This document shows positions 59,298-64,000 of a DNA stretch of 64,000 nucleotides, in pieces. The notes beneath the pieces were generated by a model. It was given only the letters and a program-made list of their open reading frames with translations. It ran no database searches and was not told the DNA's origin. Numbering within the stretch: the stretch's first letter is position 1; each line of letters begins with the position of its first letter. This DNA comes from Leptothoe spongobia TAU-MAC 1115 (GTDB lineage: Bacteria; Cyanobacteriota; Cyanobacteriia; Phormidesmidales; Phormidesmidaceae). The translations under genes were made by a program, and so were the position numbers. Where the stretch lies: positions 1 to 64,000 of the forward strand of contig NZ_JADOES010000009.1 of the NCBI RefSeq assembly GCF_018739885.1, read 5' to 3'.

Positions 59298-60647
59298 CTA
59301 ACGGGCAAGTAAAGGATCTATCACCTTATCCATTTCCACAGACCGCGACGCCTTGAACAGAAGCCGATCGCCTGCCTGCAGCAATTGTTGTAGGTGCTGT
59401 GCCAGATCATGGTGGTTAGTAAATTGTTGATGTGGCACAGTCCCTGCGCCCTGGGCCATGGCCTCAGCCTCGGCCGGATCTGCCAAAATCAATAATTGGT
59501 CAATAGCCAAGGCTTGGACAGCTTCACCGATGCTCCGATGTAACTCAACGGATTTGTGCCCTAGCTCTTTCATCGTGCCAAGTACCGCAATGTGCCGCTT
59601 GCCGGGTTGATCTTTTAATAATCGTAAAGCGGCTGCCATAGATTCAGCACCGGCATTGTAAGTTTCATCCAACAGAATGATGTCGTTGTCTAGCACGTGG
59701 CGCTGAGCACGTCCTGCAGGCATTTCCACCTGGAGTCCCTGGGCTAAATGTTGCCAGTCGAGGTTAAGAGCCTGGAGCGTTGCGATCGCACTCAAATAGT
59801 TCAATGCATTGTGCTGACCCGCTAACGGTAACGGTAGAGCCACACCATCTACTGCTATGGTTTCCCCCTGGATTTGGCCATGAATATCGCCACCGGTCAA
59901 TCCGTAGGTAATTGTTTTACCGGACCACACCCGAGCCGCCGTATCCATTAGCCTGGGATTATCGCGATTAAGCACGGCCACACCGTCAGCAGGCATATTT
60001 GCCAATAGCTCACACTTGGCATCAGCAATGGCCTGTTCTGAACCCAGGCGACCGATATGGGCCGTTCCCACATTGGTAATCACCGCCACATCGGGGTGGG
60101 CAATCTGCGCCAGCAGGGCAATTTCACCGGGGCCGCGCATCCCCATTTCCACCACAGCATAGTCATGGTCAGGGGTGAGCTCTAATAAGGTTTTCGGTAC
60201 CCCAATCTCGTTATTAAAATTGGCACGGGTCTTATGAACAGTGCCATGGAGTCCTAGGGCCGCTGAGATCAGCTCTTTGGTGGTGGTTTTACCCACAGAG
60301 CCTGTAATGGCTATCACCGGTAGCCTCAGCTGCTGCCGCCACCAACGCCCTAGGGTTTGGTAGGCCACTAACGTATTGGGTACTTCAATGCGGGGACTGT
60401 TATCCGTGATCACACCTTGACGAGTAACGGCTGCGATCGCACCTGCCGCCATCGCCTGCCCTACAAATTGATGACCATCAAAACGCTCACCTTCCAAGGC
60501 CAAAAAGACATCCATAGACTGTAAAGTCCGGGTATCTGTACTGATATGTCCCACCATGGGTTCCAGCTGGTTAGGTAAGAGGGTATGCCTGACAAGCTCG
60601 TGACTAAGGGCTTCTAAAACCTGGGACATAGTGGCAAAGCTAGTCAT
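59298..60647 (-). CDS. murF: UDP-N-acetylmuramoyl-tripeptide--D-alanyl-D-alanine ligase MurF
   Basis: About 449 residues from ATG 60647. Last cytoplasmic ligase of peptidoglycan precursor synthesis. ATP loop ITGSVGKTTTKELI, substrate blocks HKTRANFNNEIGVP and EMGMRGPGEIA, AVITNVGTAHIGRLGS and the LDETYNAGAESM and AVLGTMKELG blocks of the C-terminal domain. ATG 60647 is preferred; the frame is open 38 codons further upstream to ATG 60761, but those residues (VKRPFWTWTRFSSPAEADED) do not look like MurF. An ATG six codons after 60647 is an alternative. Confidence 0.93.
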   Translation of the reverse strand: MTSFATMSQVLEALSHELVRHTLLPNQLEPMVGHISTDTRTLQSMDVFLALEGERFDGHQFVGQAMAAGAIAAVTRQGVITDNSPRIEVPNTLVAYQTLGRWWRQQLRLPVIAITGSVGKTTTKELISAALGLHGTVHKTRANFNNEIGVPKTLLELTPDHDYAVVEMGMRGPGEIALLAQIAHPDVAVITNVGTAHIGRLGSEQAIADAKCELLANMPADGVAVLNRDNPRLMDTAARVWSGKTITYGLTGGDIHGQIQGETIAVDGVALPLPLAGQHNALNYLSAIATLQALNLDWQHLAQGLQVEMPAGRAQRHVLDNDIILLDETYNAGAESMAAALRLLKDQPGKRHIAVLGTMKELGHKSVELHRSIGEAVQALAIDQLLILADPAEAEAMAQGAGTVPHQQFTNHHDLAQHLQQLLQAGDRLLFKASRSVEMDKVIDPLLAR

Positions 60648-61219
60648 AATCAGCGTTCTAAATAGGTTAAGCGCAACATCCTCATCAGCTTCAGCTGGAC
60701 TACTAAACCTTGTCCAAGTCCAGAACGGTCGTTTTACCGTGGGAGAAACGACAGGTTTCAACTTGGACGTGGTTTATGTATAAGCTTGATGAAGACAAAA
60801 CAGTGAATTTACAGAAGCTTTAGCAGAGCTTCCTTTAATCGCATACTATCCGAAAATCCCTGTAGGCTAAACTAAACAAAGCATAGGTCCAATGTGTATT
60901 GGAGCACTGTTATAGATTGAGAGGAGTGTTAGGCTATCCCCACGCAATTCACGCGGTGCATCACAAGTATTTAAGAGTGTTTCTACCGTTAATTTGTGCG
61001 GCTTCAGTTAAACCTTTGACAATCTGAGCTTGTCTGTGTGCTTACATACCTAAATTGCTAGGCCCTCAGTAATTTCAAGGTTTTTTGTAAGTTTTCATGC
61101 TGTCTTAGGTAATCATAAGCAGCTAAACTTGTAAAAGTTTGGCTGCGATTGTGGTCGCCATAAGTTTTTCCCTGTAGAGGTTTCTTTACATCCAAGGTGT
61201 ATTTGCTGAGGTTTCACTG
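60648..61219. other. Intergenic region, no gene seen
   Basis: About 570 bases between divergent murF and the next gene, AT-rich towards 61000-61200. The first 114 bases are an in-frame extension of murF. I see no tRNA, repeat or convincing terminator; promoters are expected. Confidence 0.45.
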
Positions 61220-62518
61220 GTGAACGTCCAATCAAGCTATTCGCAATCTGACTATGGTGCGCGATTAGTTAGTCCGCAGGAACAAGTGCTCTACGATCAT
61301 TGGCTTAGCTGTGTTAATTCAGAGCAACCAGATCTATTAGTTCAGCGCTTCAACGCTCTATTTATTGATGGCACTGGTTATGGTGATCCAGAGGTAGTGA
61401 GCAGTCTCGATACGATACTGCTGGATCGTCATGCTGATATGTACTTTCATCACATCCTGAATCGTTGTTGCCATATTCTGATAAACAAATGGCAAAAAAA
61501 TAGAGAATGCCAGTTTGCCATTGCTGAATTGGTTAACTTATTTGAGTATTTTCCAAGCCAAGCTGTTCGAGAAGTATCGAGAGCCCGTTCTGTAAGACGT
61601 TTGCGGGATATCGTCTCCCAGTTTAGAAAAACTGAGCAGTACCTCATGCTCAAGCGCCTGGTGCAGGTCATGTCTCGGGAAAGTGATCCCAGGGTACGTT
61701 CTCGCCAGCCTTTAGGTACATTAATTGGCCGCTACCCATATTTATATGAGCACTGCTTGCTCAGCGAAGAGAGCCCTAAAGAGCAGAAAACCCATGTGCG
61801 CCGTATGCAACACCAGGCGCAAAGAAAGGTAGAACTTGACCTGTCTCAGTATGTCAATTATCGAGTGCGGCGGTCTCGACTCAAACGTAAAGGCCTGCTA
61901 AAAGAACAAGAGCAGTGGTTACGGCCATCACAGAATCCTACGCTCCTTAGCGATCGCGAGTTAGTCGATTCTCTACAGCAGTTTTCAGGGAAAGATGCCT
62001 ACGGGCGTACCTATAACGATCTAGCACTACGCTTTCGGAACCAGTGTTGCGAGTCGGTCACCTTTAAATCATTTAAAGATGACTTTTACGAATACATTGT
62101 TTCAGGTGTTGATCCCGCCTATGGCCGTCAGCATTTTAACGATGCACTGTATCAGCATTTGAAGGATATCTATCCTGACAATGACAATCAGCGTCTCAAT
62201 GATTTCTTGCTGGTACGCACCTGCTCCAACCTGTTTAATTTTCTAGTGGTTGACCCAGCAGGGTCTCACTCTCACTTTATGTTTATTGACCTGATCAATA
62301 ATTTGGGAGCCACTTTGACGACAGGGCTGTTGCTAAGAATTCTGCTTTTATGTCGAAAAGTTAAGCCTTACCTCGAACGACGCTTATCCACTCTGTTTAG
62401 TCACTACGAAGCTGCCAAGCAAGACTCGGTAGGGTGGTTAGTCAAAATTCTGGAAACGCTAAATCTGGCCCTAAGTCTAACGTTTGGTCATCTTGATATC
62501 TCCCACGCTATAGCCTAA
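61220..62518 (+). CDS. Conserved cyanobacterial protein, 432 residues, function unknown
   Basis: Starts at GTG 61220. Soluble, strongly helical and Arg/Leu-rich, with no signal peptide. Blocks that look conserved: YDHWLSCVNSEQPDLLVQRF, YFHHILNRCCHILINKWQ, FEYFPSQAVREVSRARSVRRL, a KVELDLSQYVNYRVR run, and the C-terminal FIDLINNLGATLTTGLLLRILLLCR. The many His/Cys-rich helices recall helical-repeat scaffolds. I cannot assign a role. It is 410 bases from the next gene on the same strand. Confidence 0.65.
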   Translation: MNVQSSYSQSDYGARLVSPQEQVLYDHWLSCVNSEQPDLLVQRFNALFIDGTGYGDPEVVSSLDTILLDRHADMYFHHILNRCCHILINKWQKNRECQFAIAELVNLFEYFPSQAVREVSRARSVRRLRDIVSQFRKTEQYLMLKRLVQVMSRESDPRVRSRQPLGTLIGRYPYLYEHCLLSEESPKEQKTHVRRMQHQAQRKVELDLSQYVNYRVRRSRLKRKGLLKEQEQWLRPSQNPTLLSDRELVDSLQQFSGKDAYGRTYNDLALRFRNQCCESVTFKSFKDDFYEYIVSGVDPAYGRQHFNDALYQHLKDIYPDNDNQRLNDFLLVRTCSNLFNFLVVDPAGSHSHFMFIDLINNLGATLTTGLLLRILLLCRKVKPYLERRLSTLFSHYEAAKQDSVGWLVKILETLNLALSLTFGHLDISHAIA

Positions 62519-62928
62519 AGCGATCAATCTTGAGCGCATTGCTCGGCAGTATTGCGAGACAGGGCTGCGTGTGTCAAAAAAACGGTGATATGGCTAGAAC
62601 TAACATATCGGGGGACGTTAGTCTTACCGAACAGGTATTCCTGTCAATACATTTAGACAATGGCATCGACGCTAGTCTGTAAAATCCTAAAAAATTAATA
62701 TTCTGTTGACTCTATTTTTTGGGATCATCTATTTTTGCTGAAACCCTTGCCAGACAAAGGCAATAGCCTCAGTCAATAGAGTGAGCGAGTCAGAACTTTT
62801 CTATAAGATTCAATTTTTTATTTTCAGTTTGCTGTATACTCTGCTAACTTTCTAGGCAGCTTGCTTATGGACAATACGCTATTTTTGTCTGTCCATAGTC
62901 GCTACTGTCATATCGTACATGTCAAGTT
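62519..62928. other. Intergenic region, no gene seen
   Basis: 410 bases, AT-rich, with a T-run-rich segment around 62700-62860. Nothing I can name; it should contain the promoter of the following gene (a TATACT-like box lies at about 62835). Confidence 0.4.
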
Positions 62929-63990
62929 ATGAGCCAATCTAGACAGTCCAATGCCACAGCGGCTGCCCCTGCAGGTACTTCTCCAGAAGCTGACACTCTG
63001 GTTGAAGCTTATGCTGAAGATTTGATGGATGAAATCTTTGATGATGTCGACCGAATTTTAGCGGGTGACGAGTCTGCTATTTATGCTAGCTCTACGGCTG
63101 TTTCAGAAGGCTCATCCTCCTTGTTTAGCGCTGAAGCAGTCACGGTTCCGGCGATGATTGTACCGTTCACTGGGGAGCCATCAGTAGAAGCCAGGTCAGC
63201 AGCCCCCTTCTCAGAGGCTAATCCTGGTAGAACCAATACTGATAAAAAGACAGCCGCATCAGAGAAGCCTGCCAAGAAAAGACACTGGAGAAATTTTTTA
63301 CTGGGTGCAGTGTGTTTATCTGCCTGCACTGGCTTAGGTATTTGGTGGATGCGACAGCAACCGTATCTACAATCCACAGCGGCTCCAGCTGTCCCAACAG
63401 CACCGGCAGTTTCTCAAGAAACCGCCTTTGGTGAGTACCTGCAGCGCTCGCTACGGGTAATTGGTGGCGAACGCACTGCTCAACGTGAGAGCCAGAAACC
63501 AGGTGTGTTGGCTACGGCTCCCGTCAACAATCCAGCAGGCACGCAAGCGCCCAAACAATCTGGTGGCGGGGTGATTGAGCGTGTATTTGTGCCTATGCTA
63601 CAGCCTAATTCCACCAACCCATTGGCTACTCGTAATACTCCTGCCTCTCCATCTACAGTGACCAGAGGCTCTAGTTCTAGCACCTCTAGTTCCTCTAGAG
63701 CCTCTTTGCCTGCACCTACTATTGCCGGTCAGTCAAACAGCAATAACCAGTCCAATGGCAATGGGACTGTACCTAATATTGCGACTGCCAGTACCTATGA
63801 ACTGGTAGGTGTTTTAGAGTTGGGTGATCGTTCTGCGGCGCTATTTGAGGTAGACGGCTCATCGCAGCGCGTTTACATTGGGGAAACCATTGGAGGCAGT
63901 GGTTGGAGTATCGTCTCCATTAGCAATGAAGAAGTTGTGGTACGTCGCAATGGCGAGGTGCGCTCTATATATATTGGCCAAAAGTTTTAA
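62929..63990 (+). CDS. Membrane protein with GspC/PilP-like C-terminal domain
   Basis: 353 residues. A cytoplasmic N-terminal part (1-120, acidic, with DLMDEIFDDVDRILAGDES), one membrane helix (about 123-142, NFLLGAVCLSACTGLGIWWM), a long Pro/Ser/Asn-rich periplasmic linker, and a compact beta-domain at the end (about 285-353): YELVGVLELGDRSAALFEVDG, then RVYIGETIGGSGWSIVSISN. That last block resembles the homology region of GspC and related PilP proteins, which clamp inner to outer parts of type II secretion or type IV pili. No other gsp or pil gene is in the window, so the assignment is tentative. The gene ends 10 bases before the window edge. Confidence 0.6.
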   Translation: MSQSRQSNATAAAPAGTSPEADTLVEAYAEDLMDEIFDDVDRILAGDESAIYASSTAVSEGSSSLFSAEAVTVPAMIVPFTGEPSVEARSAAPFSEANPGRTNTDKKTAASEKPAKKRHWRNFLLGAVCLSACTGLGIWWMRQQPYLQSTAAPAVPTAPAVSQETAFGEYLQRSLRVIGGERTAQRESQKPGVLATAPVNNPAGTQAPKQSGGGVIERVFVPMLQPNSTNPLATRNTPASPSTVTRGSSSSTSSSSRASLPAPTIAGQSNSNNQSNGNGTVPNIATASTYELVGVLELGDRSAALFEVDGSSQRVYIGETIGGSGWSIVSISNEEVVVRRNGEVRSIYIGQKF

Positions 63991-64000
63991 GGACAGGTTT

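Noticed and set aside
1..64000. tRNA and rRNA genes
   Set aside because: I scanned gaps for tRNA-like T-arm (GGTTCGAATCC-type) and rRNA sequence and saw none; short or unusual RNA genes could still be missed.

Overview
The window is a piece of cyanobacterial chromosome, by inference from a filamentous or Leptolyngbya-like lineage. It carries ndhM (cyanobacterial/plastid NDH-1 subunit), ccmP (tandem-BMC carboxysome shell protein), a DesB-type omega-3 desaturase, DUF4912, DUF2358 and DUF2993 proteins, an ArsA-type ATPase with a C-terminal small-heat-shock domain, and about two dozen copies of the octamer GCGATCGC (HIP1), which is over-represented in many cyanobacteria. Base composition looks close to balanced. 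I saw no rRNA, tRNA, CRISPR array, complete IS or prophage.

Layout. 1-10.3 kb (signalling and surface): a minus-strand FIST sensor plus a GGDEF/EAL gene whose EAL domain is cut short, a two-partner-secretion exoprotein with six exact 66-residue repeats, a secreted protein with a duplicated Cys/Trp domain, and a Calx-beta/RTX exoprotein. 10.4-16.7 kb is an accessory, repeat-rich island: five predicted PD-(D/E)XK proteins (DUF2887/Rpn-like, Uma2, two unnamed, one RecB-like), an integrase-N-like protein, three copies of one small gene (one a pseudogene), a 400-bp duplication and four copies of a GGTGGATTA palindrome, each at the 3' end of a minus-strand gene. 17-32 kb is mostly core: a Fur-family regulator divergent from a peroxiredoxin, a thioredoxin-reductase-like flavoprotein without the usual NADPH motif, cdsA, DUF2993, DUF4912 behind a hairpin-rich leader, the ArsA/HSP20 protein, ruvB, an L7/L12-CTD-like membrane protein and ccmP.

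32-40 kb holds an orphan solute-binding protein, a STAND (NB-ARC) ATPase followed by a zinc-ribbon Ser/Thr kinase, and a histidine kinase/OmpR regulator pair beside a secreted protein with CpxP/Spy-like repeats. 39-49 kb: dnaG, a cell-wall-hydrolase/C39 peptidase fusion, yraN, queA, a HerA-like ATPase, a histidine phosphatase and ndhM. 49-54 kb: a PP2C phosphatase with an N-terminal four-Cys ribbon almost identical in spacing to that of the kinase, a CHAT-protease/FHA fusion, and an unknown protein behind a triple half-site operator-like sequence. 54-64 kb: GST, rlmH, desB, yqeY, a 183-bp MITE-like element, a moeB-rhodanese/JAMM pair, murF and two cyanobacterial proteins of unknown function, the last resembling GspC/PilP-type clamp proteins.

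The most interesting functional hypothesis is a phospho-signalling network: kinase and phosphatase share the same N-terminal zinc ribbon, the phosphatase is next to a protease carrying a phosphothreonine-reading FHA domain, and the kinase is next to a STAND ATPase. This is inference from architecture and neighbourhood. It is not a recognised system I can name.
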